From positions 1 through 64,000 of the forward strand of contig JALHRL010000009.1 in the NCBI GenBank assembly GCA_022841465.1: DNA of 64,000 nt, in the 5' to 3' direction. Every line of letters begins with the position of its first letter. Position 1 is the first letter of the stretch. Origin of the DNA: Bacteroidia bacterium (GTDB lineage: Bacteria; Bacteroidota; Bacteroidia; B-17B0; Aurantibacillaceae). A model generated the notes under the pieces. The model was not told where the DNA came from and did no database searches. It saw only the letters and a list, made by a program, of their open reading frames with translations. Positions 19,382-28,044 of this stretch are shown here, piece after piece. The translations under genes were made by a program, and so were the position numbers.

Positions 19382-20173
19382 ATGAGCAAATTAGGAAAAG
19401 TAACAGGTTTTAAAAGGTGGCTACACTTAGCATCTTGTTTTGGCGCATCAATCGTAATCGTTGGAGCATTATTTAAAATTATGCACTGGCCGGGTGCATC
19501 GGTTGCGCTTATTGCAGGTCTGGGTACTGAGGCTTTATTATTTATTTTATTTGGTATCGATATTCCTCATGAGGAAGTTGATTGGACTTTAGCTTATCCT
19601 GAATTAGCCGGTATGGGGCATGAAGAAGTTGTGGATGATCATTCAGGTTTACCTGTTTCTCAACAATTAGATAAAATGTTAGAAGAAGCAAAAATTGGCC
19701 CTGAGTTAATTGAAAGTTTAGGTGTTGGAATGCGTTCATTAAGTGACGCTTCTAATAAAATTGCTGATATTTCTGATGCTCATACAGCAACTAACGATTA
19801 TGTAACTAGTGTAAAAAATGCTTCACAAAGTGTTTCTACTTTAGCATCTACGTATCAAAAAGCGGCTCAATCTATGGAAGATCTTGCAAACTCTAATGAT
19901 GCAGGTTATTCAATTGGTGAGTCATTAAATAAGGTTTCTAAAAATTTATCTGCATTAAATGCAACTTACGAATTACAACTACAAGGAAGCAAAGATCATT
20001 TGGATGCTACTAATAAATTCTATGATGGTTTAGCTGACTTAATGAAAAATCTTCATGATTCAGTTGAAGATACTCGTAAGTACCGTCAAGAAATGTCAAC
20101 ATTGTCTAACAACTTAACTGCGTTAAATACCATTTACGGTAATATGTTAAGTGCAATGAACTATAACAAGTAA
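19382..20173 (+). CDS. gldL: Type IX secretion/gliding motor protein GldL/PorL
   Basis: A 263-residue inner-membrane stator-like subunit of the proton-driven GldLM motor. Two transmembrane helices lie near residues 15-34 and 40-56. They contain the family segment ALFKIMHWPGA and the acidic residue E50 in GTEALLF, the position of the glutamate known to be essential in Flavobacterium GldL. The rest is cytoplasmic and forms coiled coils (SLGVGMRSLSDASNKIADISDA and LNATYELQLQGS). From published structures the motor is GldL5-GldM2. Followed by a perfect hairpin before gldM. Confidence 0.95.
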   Translation: MSKLGKVTGFKRWLHLASCFGASIVIVGALFKIMHWPGASVALIAGLGTEALLFILFGIDIPHEEVDWTLAYPELAGMGHEEVVDDHSGLPVSQQLDKMLEEAKIGPELIESLGVGMRSLSDASNKIADISDAHTATNDYVTSVKNASQSVSTLASTYQKAAQSMEDLANSNDAGYSIGESLNKVSKNLSALNATYELQLQGSKDHLDATNKFYDGLADLMKNLHDSVEDTRKYRQEMSTLSNNLTALNTIYGNMLSAMNYNK

Positions 20174-20182
20174 AATTTAACA

Positions 20183-20214
20183 ATCGGTATTCGTATCTAA
20201 TTACGAATACCGAT
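20183..20214 (+). promoter_or_regulatory. Perfect 13-bp hairpin between gldL and gldM
   Basis: ATCGGTATTCGTA (20183-20195) pairs exactly with TACGAATACCGAT (20202-20214) around a 6-nt loop. No T run follows, so it is not a classic terminator. It may protect the gldL 3' end or reduce read-through. Confidence 0.75.
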
Positions 20215-20259
20215 GTTATATAAATAATTTATTCAAAAACCTTATAAAGAAACTACAAA

Positions 20260-21915
20260 ATGGGCGGAGGCAAAGAAACCCCAAGGCAGAAGATGATTGG
20301 TATGATGTACTTAGTACTTACCGCACTTCTTGCCATGAACGTATCAAAACAAATTTTACAAGGTTATTTAGCAGTTAACGAAAGTGTTCACAAATCAAAA
20401 CTTAACTTAATTGAAAATAACTCTCGTGTAATTAAAGCATTTGAGGCTACCATTAATGGTAACCCGGGTGCTAAACCTTATTACGATAAGGCTTTAGAAG
20501 CTCAAAAACAAATTGATGAGGTTTACAAGTATATTGGCCAAGTAAGAGCAAAAATTGTTGCTGCTACAGAGCCACTTTCTAACCAAGATGAAAAAATTGG
20601 TGATACTTTAAACTTGCGTAGAATGGAAAAGATTGACGACTATGATATGCCTAGTTATATCTTAGGTATTTCTGAGCCAAAAGAACCTAAAAAAGATCCT
20701 TTTACAGCTTATGATATGCGTCAGAAACTAAGTGGTTTAAGTGATAAGCTTATGACTATGTTGGATAACATGCAAAAAGATTCTAAGACCAAATTAATTG
20801 AAGACGATTACCAAGGTCTAAAGAAAAAATTAGCATCTATTAAACCTACAGATAGTAAACGTAAGGAAGATGGAATTGAGTTTAATTGGGAAATGGATAA
20901 CTTCTATCACTTACCATTAGCCGCAGTTTATACTAATTTAAACAAATTCCAAGCCGATTTAAAAAACCTAGAAGCAGAAATGCTTCAAGTATTAAGTGGT
21001 GCAAGTGGTAAATTAGCTATTAAGTTTGATAGGTTAACTGCAAAAGTAATTGCCCCATCTTCTTATATTCAAGCTGGTCAAGAGTACAAAGCAGATATCT
21101 TTTTAGCGGCATCTTCTAGTGCAATGACAGCTGATATGATGCAAGTATTAATGAATGCTGATTCAGCAACCGGACAAGGTGGTACACCAATTGATATTGA
21201 AGGTGGTATGGGTAAGTACTCTGTTAAAACCGGTGGTGTTGGAGAACAAACATATAAAGGGGTTATTAAGTTTAAAAAACCAGATGGTTCTTTTGATAAT
21301 TATCCTTTTCAAGCAACTTATATGGTGGCTGCTCCTTCTGCTGCTGTAGCGTTAGATAAAATGAATGTGTTTTATATAGGTGTACCTAATCCTATAAGTG
21401 TTTCAGCAGGTGGTGTTGCTCCAACTGATTTGCAAGTTAGCGGTACCGGCGGTATTAAATTAACGCCTAAGGGTGCCGGTAAATGGGAAGTTCAAGGTTT
21501 GTCTCCTGGAGAAGCTACAATTAACGTTTCTGCCAGAACTAAAGATGGTACAAAACCTCAAGGTTCATTTAAATTTCGTGTTAAGAAAATTCCAGATCCG
21601 GTTGCAAAAGTGGGTGGAAAATCAGGTAACGTTGATATGAAAAAAGTTGAATTGTCAGCTATTGGTGGTGTTGTTGCTGATTTACCCGGATTTGACTTTG
21701 ACGCTAAATTTGTTGTGACGGAATTTGAATTAACCGCGGTTGTAAAAGGCGCGTTAAAATCAGAGCCATGTAAAGGTAATTCTCTTTCAGGTGCTGCTCG
21801 CGGTATTTTATCTTCAGCAGGAGTTGGAAGTAAAATTTTTATTGAAAACGTAAAAGCTAAAGGGCCTGATGGAAGTATCAGAAACATTCCTGGCGTTACC
21901 ATTAAAGTAAAATAA
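20260..21915 (+). CDS. gldM: Type IX secretion/gliding motor protein GldM/PorM
   Basis: A 551-residue protein with one N-terminal transmembrane helix (about 12-35, MIGMMYLVLTALLAMNVSKQIL) and a long periplasmic part. The opening MGGGKETPRQKMIGMMYLVLTALLAMNV is the family signature. The periplasmic region contains a helical first domain (about 40-250) and then beta-rich domains, the last ones with the GldM C-terminal pattern (FYIGVPNPISVSAGG near residue 370). It spans the periplasm from the GldL ring to the GldK-GldN ring and transmits motor rotation. Its stop is 1 bp before the gldN ATG. Confidence 0.95.
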   Translation: MGGGKETPRQKMIGMMYLVLTALLAMNVSKQILQGYLAVNESVHKSKLNLIENNSRVIKAFEATINGNPGAKPYYDKALEAQKQIDEVYKYIGQVRAKIVAATEPLSNQDEKIGDTLNLRRMEKIDDYDMPSYILGISEPKEPKKDPFTAYDMRQKLSGLSDKLMTMLDNMQKDSKTKLIEDDYQGLKKKLASIKPTDSKRKEDGIEFNWEMDNFYHLPLAAVYTNLNKFQADLKNLEAEMLQVLSGASGKLAIKFDRLTAKVIAPSSYIQAGQEYKADIFLAASSSAMTADMMQVLMNADSATGQGGTPIDIEGGMGKYSVKTGGVGEQTYKGVIKFKKPDGSFDNYPFQATYMVAAPSAAVALDKMNVFYIGVPNPISVSAGGVAPTDLQVSGTGGIKLTPKGAGKWEVQGLSPGEATINVSARTKDGTKPQGSFKFRVKKIPDPVAKVGGKSGNVDMKKVELSAIGGVVADLPGFDFDAKFVVTEFELTAVVKGALKSEPCKGNSLSGAARGILSSAGVGSKIFIENVKAKGPDGSIRNIPGVTIKVK

Positions 21916-21916
21916 T

Positions 21917-22762
21917 ATGATAAAGAAAAGTTTAATAGTATTGTTGGCAGTTCTTATTTGCGGAAATGTATTTTCGCAAGGGCCTACCATCTTTAATCCT
22001 GGTGATTATAAAGATGCCATCTACGATAAAGAGAATGCTATTAATCGTAGGTATATTCCTTACACCCATCTTAGAGAAGGTGATGTAACTTGGGAAAAAC
22101 GTGTGTGGCGAGATGTGGATATGCGCGAGAAAATTAACCACCCCATGTATTTTCCAATAGAGAATATTACCGGAAGAATGTCTTTATTTCAAGTGCTTGC
22201 AAAGTATATTTTAAATGGTACACTTTTAGCTTTTGATTCGGAAGAGTTTATTAACCCATTTGAATTATCTCAAATCCGTGATAAAATAAAGAAATGTGAC
22301 TCTATTGAACAAAGTAACGTAGACGCTGAAGGAAATGAAATTTTAGTCAAAATTTTTGAGTGTGATTCTACTTCAATTTACCGAGCAATTAGAACTTATA
22401 AATTAAAAGAAGATTGGTTTTTTGATAAGCAAAAATCTGTTTTAGAGGTTCGTATCTTAGGAATTGGTGTATTTACATACGACGAAGAAAAAGAAGCGCC
22501 TAGAGAGCAATTTTGGGTGTATTTCCCTGCATGCCGACCATTGTTTGCCAAACATGAAGTATTTAACCCAAAGAATGATAGTGAAAGAAGAACTTTTGAA
22601 GATATTTTCTGGAAACGTCAGTTTAATAGTACCATTACAAAAGAAACAAATGTTTACGATCGTACCATAATGCAATATGCAAAAGGTATAGATGCTTTAT
22701 TGGAAAGCGATCGAATTAAAGGTGATATTTTTAGGTGGGAGCACGATTTATGGCATTTCTAA
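21917..22762 (+). CDS. gldN: Type IX secretion ring protein GldN/PorN
   Basis: A 281-residue periplasmic protein with a signal peptide (about 1-20, cleaved after NVFSQ). Family features are YTHLREGDVTWEKRVWRDVDMREKINHP, a middle FPIENITGRMSLFQ segment and the C-terminal VYFPACRPLFAKHEVFNPKND then RRTFEDIFWKRQF. It binds GldK to form the outer-membrane-associated ring through which cargo passes. It is the last gene of the operon, separated by 1 bp from gldM and followed by a strong terminator. Confidence 0.95.
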   Translation: MIKKSLIVLLAVLICGNVFSQGPTIFNPGDYKDAIYDKENAINRRYIPYTHLREGDVTWEKRVWRDVDMREKINHPMYFPIENITGRMSLFQVLAKYILNGTLLAFDSEEFINPFELSQIRDKIKKCDSIEQSNVDAEGNEILVKIFECDSTSIYRAIRTYKLKEDWFFDKQKSVLEVRILGIGVFTYDEEKEAPREQFWVYFPACRPLFAKHEVFNPKNDSERRTFEDIFWKRQFNSTITKETNVYDRTIMQYAKGIDALLESDRIKGDIFRWEHDLWHF

Positions 22763-22779
22763 TTTGAAATTAATACTTT

Positions 22780-22808
22780 AAGCCCCGATTTATCGGGGCT
22801 TTTTTTTA
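22780..22808 (+). terminator. Intrinsic terminator of the gldKLMN operon
   Basis: AGCCCCGA pairs with TCGGGGCT around a 4-nt loop, followed by eight T. It is the expected 3' end of the type IX operon. Confidence 0.9.
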
Positions 22809-23083
22809 TCCATTTTTTGTAATGCGATGGATTTACTTTGGTGTGGAACAGTAATATCATCTTGATTTATGAATTGCTAAAATGGAAAATTTTGATAAAT
22901 GGCATTGTATCGCAATCAATCAATGGATAGATAATGAATTTGTTTAATGGAGGTCTTTAGCCTTCTTAATACTTATTTAAATGCCTCATTAGCTATGATT
23001 ATAACTTGTATCATTGAGGCTAAATTCATATGGTGAAGCTCTATTAATAAGAAAAGTGAATTTTATACTTCACGCTTTTAAAT
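22809..23083. other. Gene-free spacer
   Basis: No gene is supported here. The only notable item is a 21-codon ATG frame (22882-22947, starting MENFDKWHC) with no start signal, too short to judge. The spacer separates the gldKLMN terminator from the terminator of the minus-strand lipoprotein gene. Confidence 0.5.
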
Positions 23084-23085
23084 AA

Positions 23086-23115
23086 AAAACCCCGTACAAA
23101 TGGTACAGGGTTTTA
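23086..23115 (-). terminator. Intrinsic terminator of the lipoprotein gene at 23138
   Basis: On the minus strand a CCCTGTAC/GTACGGGG-type stem with one mismatch is followed by a T run, just after the stop of the minus-strand lipoprotein gene. Confidence 0.75.
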
Positions 23116-23137
23116 ATTATATAGTTTCTGTAAATTT

Positions 23138-23992
23138 TTACTTTACAATTTTATTACGCAAATCGTAAATTTTAGAACTAATGGATTTAAACTTTGCTTC
23201 GTTTAAATCTTTAGGGTCTTTTACATCATTAATTTCTTTGTGAATCACTCTAAAATTATCATTTAATTCTGTAACTTCTTTTTTGTCTTTATAATCATCA
23301 AGCAAATTAATTAAGTTGCCTAAGTGAAAACGTTGATCCCATAAATGTTTATAAGCTTTTTCTTTTGCTTCACCGCTGGCAGTTGCCTCAGCAATTTTAC
23401 ACGTTAAATATAATCCTTCTACCCAAGAGCCAGCAAACACAGTTGCAGCAGTATATACACGCTCATTTGTTCTTAAATAACTATCACTCTTCATTAAGAG
23501 CTCATCTAAAATTTGCAACAACGAATCTTTACTACCAATATTTTGTTCGGCTCTTTTTCCAACCATTTGATCAACCGCACCTTTTAAACCTAAAGCATCT
23601 GAAGAAATTAAAACGGTTTTCATGTATTTTAATACGTCTTGACCCTTTTCGTTAACAATGCTGTAAGACATATCTATGTTGTAAATACCAAGATTTAGTG
23701 CTTTTGAAAATTCAGTGATATAACGATTAGAATTTTTTGTATCGTTCAATAAAGCATTATCATAACTAACGCCCCATTTAGAAATTTCATTAATACTTTC
23801 AACCGGAGAAGGGATGTTGGCAATAGCAAAATCGAATTTAAATTTCTTTTCATCATCTACGGTTACAGGTGTGGTGTCTTTTACAATTTGCACATCTTCT
23901 GTAATTGATTTATCATCTGAATGATCGCTTCCGCCACAAGATGTTAATAGACCCCCGGCCAATAAAAATGAATATGCTATTTTGTTCATCAT
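23138..23992 (-). CDS. Uncharacterised lipoprotein
   Basis: A 284-residue lipoprotein: signal MMNKIAYSFLLAGGLLTSC with the lipobox cysteine at 19 (the second Met may be the true start), then an acidic Asp/Ser linker. The mature part is almost wholly helical, with the segments NIPSPVESINEISKWGVSYD and LNDTKNSNRYITEFSKALNLG, and AATVFAGSWVEGLYLTCKIAE in the middle. This pattern is familiar to me from unassigned Bacteroidota lipoproteins, but no function is known. It stands alone, with its own terminator, between the type IX locus and trxA. Confidence 0.85.
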   Translation of the reverse strand: MMNKIAYSFLLAGGLLTSCGGSDHSDDKSITEDVQIVKDTTPVTVDDEKKFKFDFAIANIPSPVESINEISKWGVSYDNALLNDTKNSNRYITEFSKALNLGIYNIDMSYSIVNEKGQDVLKYMKTVLISSDALGLKGAVDQMVGKRAEQNIGSKDSLLQILDELLMKSDSYLRTNERVYTAATVFAGSWVEGLYLTCKIAEATASGEAKEKAYKHLWDQRFHLGNLINLLDDYKDKKEVTELNDNFRVIHKEINDVKDPKDLNEAKFKSISSKIYDLRNKIVK

Positions 23993-24083
23993 AAACGGTT
24001 TAAATGTTTAGCAAATATATAAATTTTGTTGAATAGTGAAATTTCAAATTAAATAAATTACAGATAATTGTTAGTTAAAAACA

Positions 24084-24117
24084 AAAACCACCGGTTAATT
24101 AACCGGTGGTTTTTGTT
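24084..24117 (-). terminator. Intrinsic terminator of trxA
   Basis: A perfect 30-bp palindrome (AAAACCACCGGTTAA and its complement) lies 17 bp after the trxA stop, with T-rich flanks on both strands. It mainly serves trxA. Confidence 0.85.
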
Positions 24118-24133
24118 TTGTTATTTCTGAGTT

Positions 24134-24451
24134 TTACATTTGTGCATCAAGCTTAGCAGCTAAAGTACCTTTTGGCGCTACACCTACTTGTTTATCTACA
24201 ACTTGGCCATTTTTAAAGTACAATAATGTAGGAATATTTCTAATTCCAAATTTTGCACTAATTTCTGAGTTGTGGTCTACATTAACCTTACCAATAACTG
24301 CTTTTCCTTGGTATTCGTTTGCCAACTCTTCTACTACCGGACCAACCATGCGGCAAGGGCCACACCATTCTGCCCAAAAATCTACTAATACGGGTTTGTC
24401 GCTCTTTAAAACTAATTCTTCAAAGTTTGCGTCTGTAATTTCTAATGCCAT
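24134..24451 (-). CDS. trxA: Thioredoxin
   Basis: A 105-residue cytoplasmic thioredoxin that reduces protein disulfides using electrons from thioredoxin reductase. The redox motif W29-CGPC (C30 and C33) is intact, followed by the cis-proline region RNIPTLLYF and the GVAPKGTL end. Length and motifs are those of classic TrxA; there is no signal peptide. It is monocistronic with its own terminator. A TGTCAT/ATGACA palindrome lies about 65 bp upstream of the start. Confidence 0.96.
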   Translation of the reverse strand: MALEITDANFEELVLKSDKPVLVDFWAEWCGPCRMVGPVVEELANEYQGKAVIGKVNVDHNSEISAKFGIRNIPTLLYFKNGQVVDKQVGVAPKGTLAAKLDAQM

Positions 24452-24515
24452 AATATTATTTGTTTTTTAGTTAATTGTGTTCAATAATTATTCCAATGTA
24501 AAATTAAGGCCTTTA

Positions 24516-24533
24516 TGTCATACAAACATGACA
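24516..24533. promoter_or_regulatory. TGTCAT-N6-ATGACA palindrome upstream of trxA
   Basis: Perfect 6-bp inverted arms (TGTCAT and ATGACA) with a 6-nt centre lie in the 103-bp gap upstream of trxA. The size and symmetry suit a dimeric regulator. The same TGTCA core occurs before miaB and before the gene at 61296. Confidence 0.45.
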
Positions 24534-24554
24534 GCCAACCTGCTTTTTTGACTA

Positions 24555-27134
24555 TTAATTAACATTCGTTTTCTTTTTAAAATCTAAATATACAGCTAAG
24601 GCTATACTTACAAAAAGCAATAATGATCCTACCATAGCAATGGTGTTTCCTGTTTTATACGTTTTAGGTTCAAATTTAAATTCAATTTTGTGTTTACCTG
24701 CCGGAACCAGCATACCGCGTAAAACATAATTTACACACGCATGAGGTTTTAATTGCCCGTCAACATATGCATTCCATCCAAAGGGGTAATAAATTTCAGA
24801 GAAAACGGCTAATTCTTCGGCTTGTGTTTCACTTTCGTAAATTAAATAATTGGGTTCGTAAGATTTTAATTGAATGGTTCCGCTTCCGCTGTATTCATTT
24901 TTCAGAGGAACTTCTGTTTTAAATTTATCTTGCATAACGGCCTCTGTTTTAGAATTTATTTTATAAAGCGAAATAATTTCATCATCAGCACTTCCTACTG
25001 TATTTGTTTTCTTTACAAACCATGCATTACCATTTGCTTTTTTATTTTCTAATGGAATGGCAGCTTTTCCGCCTTCACCGCCCGGAATTATAAAATATTT
25101 AGTATTTAACATGTTTATTATATCCAATGAATCAAATAAATTATTCATTAAACTATCATTTCCAAAAGCTTTTCCTGCATTTGAATAAAAGTAATTTATC
25201 TCTTTTGTTAAGTGAAAATCAACTAATTCTTGATACTTTTTTAATTTTGCACCATGGTATCCACCAATTGATTGATGGTAGTATGAAGTAGAAGCATCAT
25301 TAAAAGTGTTTACCGTTAAATTTAAAACGCGTTTGTTTAAACTTTTGTCGTTTAAAATAAAATCATCAGCTTCTGTTTTTCTAGCTAATTCTTCTTGATT
25401 TTGTGATTTAGAAATAAACGATTCTTTATTCAAATATCTGTTATCTACGGTCCATAAATCAATTAAAATAAAAATACCTAAAGCAGCCAATAAAATTTCG
25501 CGTTTAATTTTATTAGTAAAAAATAAAAATATAAACGCAGCCGCCAATAAAATAAAAATAAACGAACGAATGGCATCTGCTTTAAAAATGGCCATACGTG
25601 CTTTCTCTAATTCCGGCATCATTTCAACAACAAAAGGCCTTACTTGCGCTTCGGGGTTTCCTCCCTTTACATATTCTCTTACCAACATATCTTCTTCGCC
25701 ACTCGCCTGAAACGAGTTAAACATAGATGGAGCCAAATAGCTCAATAAACAAAAGCCGCCAATTACTGCAAATGAAACAATTAATATTTTTTTTAACTCA
25801 ATTCCTTTTTCAAAAAACTTAATTGAAATTTTTTCGTTCCAGTTTTTCTTTTGTATTAATTCGTTAACCGCAAGTATTGCTAATAAAGGAATGGTTAATT
25901 CTGCTACCACCAATATCATGCTTACTGCTCTGAATTTATTGTAACCGGGTATGTAATCCATAAAAAAATCGGTTAAACCTTTAAAGTTACTTCCCCAACT
26001 TAAGGCAATGGTTAAAACGGTAGCAAAAAATAATGGCCACTTAAGTTTGTTTTTTACAATAAACATACCTAAGAATGCAAGAAACATAACAATGGCTCCA
26101 AGGTATACAGGGCCGCTGGTAAAAGGTTGGTCGCCAAAGTAAGAACTCATTGAAGCAACTTGTTCTTTGTAATCGGGACTAACTTTTTTAAGTGCATTTG
26201 GGTCTGCTCGCTTAATTGAACTACTAGGCCCTCCTTTAAAATCAGGAATTAAAAAAGTAAAGGTTTCGCCAATACCGTAACTCCATTGTGTTGCATAATC
26301 TTTATCTAAACCCGAGGTAACAACATTTGAATTTTTTTGTAAACTTTCATTAATGGTTAATTCTGTTTTACCACGTGTACTTAATTTACCATACTCGTTG
26401 GTGCATAATAAATTTCCTGCATTAGGTAAAAGACCTAATACGGTAGAAAATAAAAACAAGCCCAACGCAATTGCAAATGGTTTAAAGTTTTTTTCTTTAA
26501 CAGCTGAAATAAAATAACCTAGAATAATAAAACCAATTAAAATATATCCGTAATAAGAAATTTGTACGTGATTTGCGTTTAATTCCATTGCTGAAAAAAG
26601 AGCAGTTAAAGCTAAGCCTAACCAATATCTTCCGTTAAACAATAAAACAATTCCTCCAATTAAAGCGGGTAAATAACCCAGTGCGTTTGCTTTTGAATTG
26701 TGTCCGGCTTCAATAATAATTAAAAAATAACTGCTTAATCCGTATGCTAAAGCGCCAATTACCGAAAGCCAAGGATCTACTTTTAAGCAAAGGAGTAAAA
26801 TAAAAAAACCTAAAAAGTATAAAAACATATAGCCGGATGGGTGAGGCAAAAACAGTTTAAATGCAGCATCTAAACTTGTTAACCAATTTCCCGGATACAA
26901 CGTTGAAATTTGGTACGCCGGCATTCCGCCAAACATGGAGTTGGTCCATAATGGTTCACTTTGTTTGGTTTGCCTGTAATCGGCAATTTCTTTGCTCATT
27001 CCTTTGTGCCTGTCAATATCACCTTGTTTAAGGTCTTTACCACTTAAAAGTGGACGAAAGTAAACTAAAGTAAGAATTGCAAATAAAACAATTCCGGCTG
27101 CGTGAGGGATGTAATTTTTAATATTAAAATTCAT
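24555..27134 (-). CDS. YfhO-family polytopic membrane protein
   Basis: An 859-residue inner-membrane protein of the YfhO family, a GT-C-like fold with many transmembrane helices. A first helix (about 10-28) is followed by a large loop with the acidic segment LLSGKDLKQGDIDRHKG and SMFGGMPAYQ, then about ten hydrophobic segments, a further helix cluster near 540-590, a soluble domain (about 600-830) and a last helix near 835-852. Family members are linked to glycosylation of teichoic acids or other polymers in Gram-positives; the substrate in Bacteroidota is unknown. No glycan genes are adjacent. Confidence 0.85.
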   Translation of the reverse strand: MNFNIKNYIPHAAGIVLFAILTLVYFRPLLSGKDLKQGDIDRHKGMSKEIADYRQTKQSEPLWTNSMFGGMPAYQISTLYPGNWLTSLDAAFKLFLPHPSGYMFLYFLGFFILLLCLKVDPWLSVIGALAYGLSSYFLIIIEAGHNSKANALGYLPALIGGIVLLFNGRYWLGLALTALFSAMELNANHVQISYYGYILIGFIILGYFISAVKEKNFKPFAIALGLFLFSTVLGLLPNAGNLLCTNEYGKLSTRGKTELTINESLQKNSNVVTSGLDKDYATQWSYGIGETFTFLIPDFKGGPSSSIKRADPNALKKVSPDYKEQVASMSSYFGDQPFTSGPVYLGAIVMFLAFLGMFIVKNKLKWPLFFATVLTIALSWGSNFKGLTDFFMDYIPGYNKFRAVSMILVVAELTIPLLAILAVNELIQKKNWNEKISIKFFEKGIELKKILIVSFAVIGGFCLLSYLAPSMFNSFQASGEEDMLVREYVKGGNPEAQVRPFVVEMMPELEKARMAIFKADAIRSFIFILLAAAFIFLFFTNKIKREILLAALGIFILIDLWTVDNRYLNKESFISKSQNQEELARKTEADDFILNDKSLNKRVLNLTVNTFNDASTSYYHQSIGGYHGAKLKKYQELVDFHLTKEINYFYSNAGKAFGNDSLMNNLFDSLDIINMLNTKYFIIPGGEGGKAAIPLENKKANGNAWFVKKTNTVGSADDEIISLYKINSKTEAVMQDKFKTEVPLKNEYSGSGTIQLKSYEPNYLIYESETQAEELAVFSEIYYPFGWNAYVDGQLKPHACVNYVLRGMLVPAGKHKIEFKFEPKTYKTGNTIAMVGSLLLFVSIALAVYLDFKKKTNVN

Positions 27135-27209
27135 TCGTAAAATATTTAATTTTTAAATATATAAAATAATATATGTTTGATTAGAAGCAGAAAATTTTGT
27201 TATTCAATT

Positions 27210-27965
27210 TTATTTACCAAAAACTTTTTTCAATAAATCAGTTACCCTTGCCATAGGGTCTTTTCTAATCTTTATTTCTTCTTCGGCAATTAAAAGCATT
27301 AAGCCGTTAATAGCTTTAATGGTAACGTATTCTTCTAAATCGGGATTTTGTTTTTTAACGCCCGGTAATTTATTGTATTTGGTAACCAAAGGTTTCCAGT
27401 AGCTGGTTACCTTTACTTTGTTAATAGCTTCAATTACTACCGGTTTAAATTTATCTTTTAAGGGTGCGTAGGTTGTTTTTCTTAAATAGTTTGTTGCGGC
27501 AGTATCAGCACCTTTTAAAATTGCAAATCCATCGGTTAAACTCATGTTTGTAATTGCATCAATAAAAATAGGCGCTGCATTTTTTGCTGCTTCTTCTGCC
27601 GCACGATTTAAACTGGTTTCAAACTCGGTAATTTTTTTTTGCATACCCAATTTGGTGAGTCTGGTTTTCATGTCAATTGCTTCCTCTGGCCATGGAATAA
27701 AAATTTTAGGATTTTTATAGTAACCATCTAATTTACTGGCCACTGAAGACGAGCTATTGGTGCCTATTGTTAGCGCTTCTTTCAAACCTTTTATTACTTC
27801 CTCGTTAGTTAATGCCGGTGGAACAGTGGGTGTAATTATAGCATTAGCCTTGTCTTTAGCGGCTTTTTCAATAGAATCTTTTTTTTGTTTTAGTTTATCT
27901 TTTAAACTTTGAGAGTGTAAATTTGTTAGTGCAAAAAGCAAGGCAATAGCCAATAAATAACGCAT
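27210..27965 (-). CDS. DUF4197 secreted protein
   Basis: A 251-residue exported protein with a signal peptide (about 1-19, LTNLHSQS). Its mature part matches the DUF4197 pattern: LTNEEVIKGLKEALTIGTNSSS, then GYYKNPKIFIPWPEE, LNRAAEEAAKNAAPIFIDAI, MSLTDGFAILKGADTAATNYLR, and a C-terminal ITVKAINGLMLLIAEEE-like helix. The fold is predicted all-alpha. Function is unknown; it is found in Proteobacteria and Bacteroidota. It lies downstream of the YfhO gene on the same strand but 75 bp upstream in transcription order, so the two may share a message. Confidence 0.85.
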   Translation of the reverse strand: MRYLLAIALLFALTNLHSQSLKDKLKQKKDSIEKAAKDKANAIITPTVPPALTNEEVIKGLKEALTIGTNSSSSVASKLDGYYKNPKIFIPWPEEAIDMKTRLTKLGMQKKITEFETSLNRAAEEAAKNAAPIFIDAITNMSLTDGFAILKGADTAATNYLRKTTYAPLKDKFKPVVIEAINKVKVTSYWKPLVTKYNKLPGVKKQNPDLEEYVTIKAINGLMLLIAEEEIKIRKDPMARVTDLLKKVFGK

Positions 27966-28044
27966 AGTGTTTTATTTTATACAAAAATAACCGCTTTTAG
28001 TTAACTTTATTGTTCAATTATACATTTTTATACCCACTTAGCTT

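Noticed and set aside
22882-22947. 21-codon ATG frame after gldN
   Set aside because: No start signal, no known family, and a length easily met by chance in AT-rich DNA.
24516-24545. Sigma-54 promoter before trxA
   Set aside because: GG is present but the -12 GC is missing at the needed 10-bp spacing.
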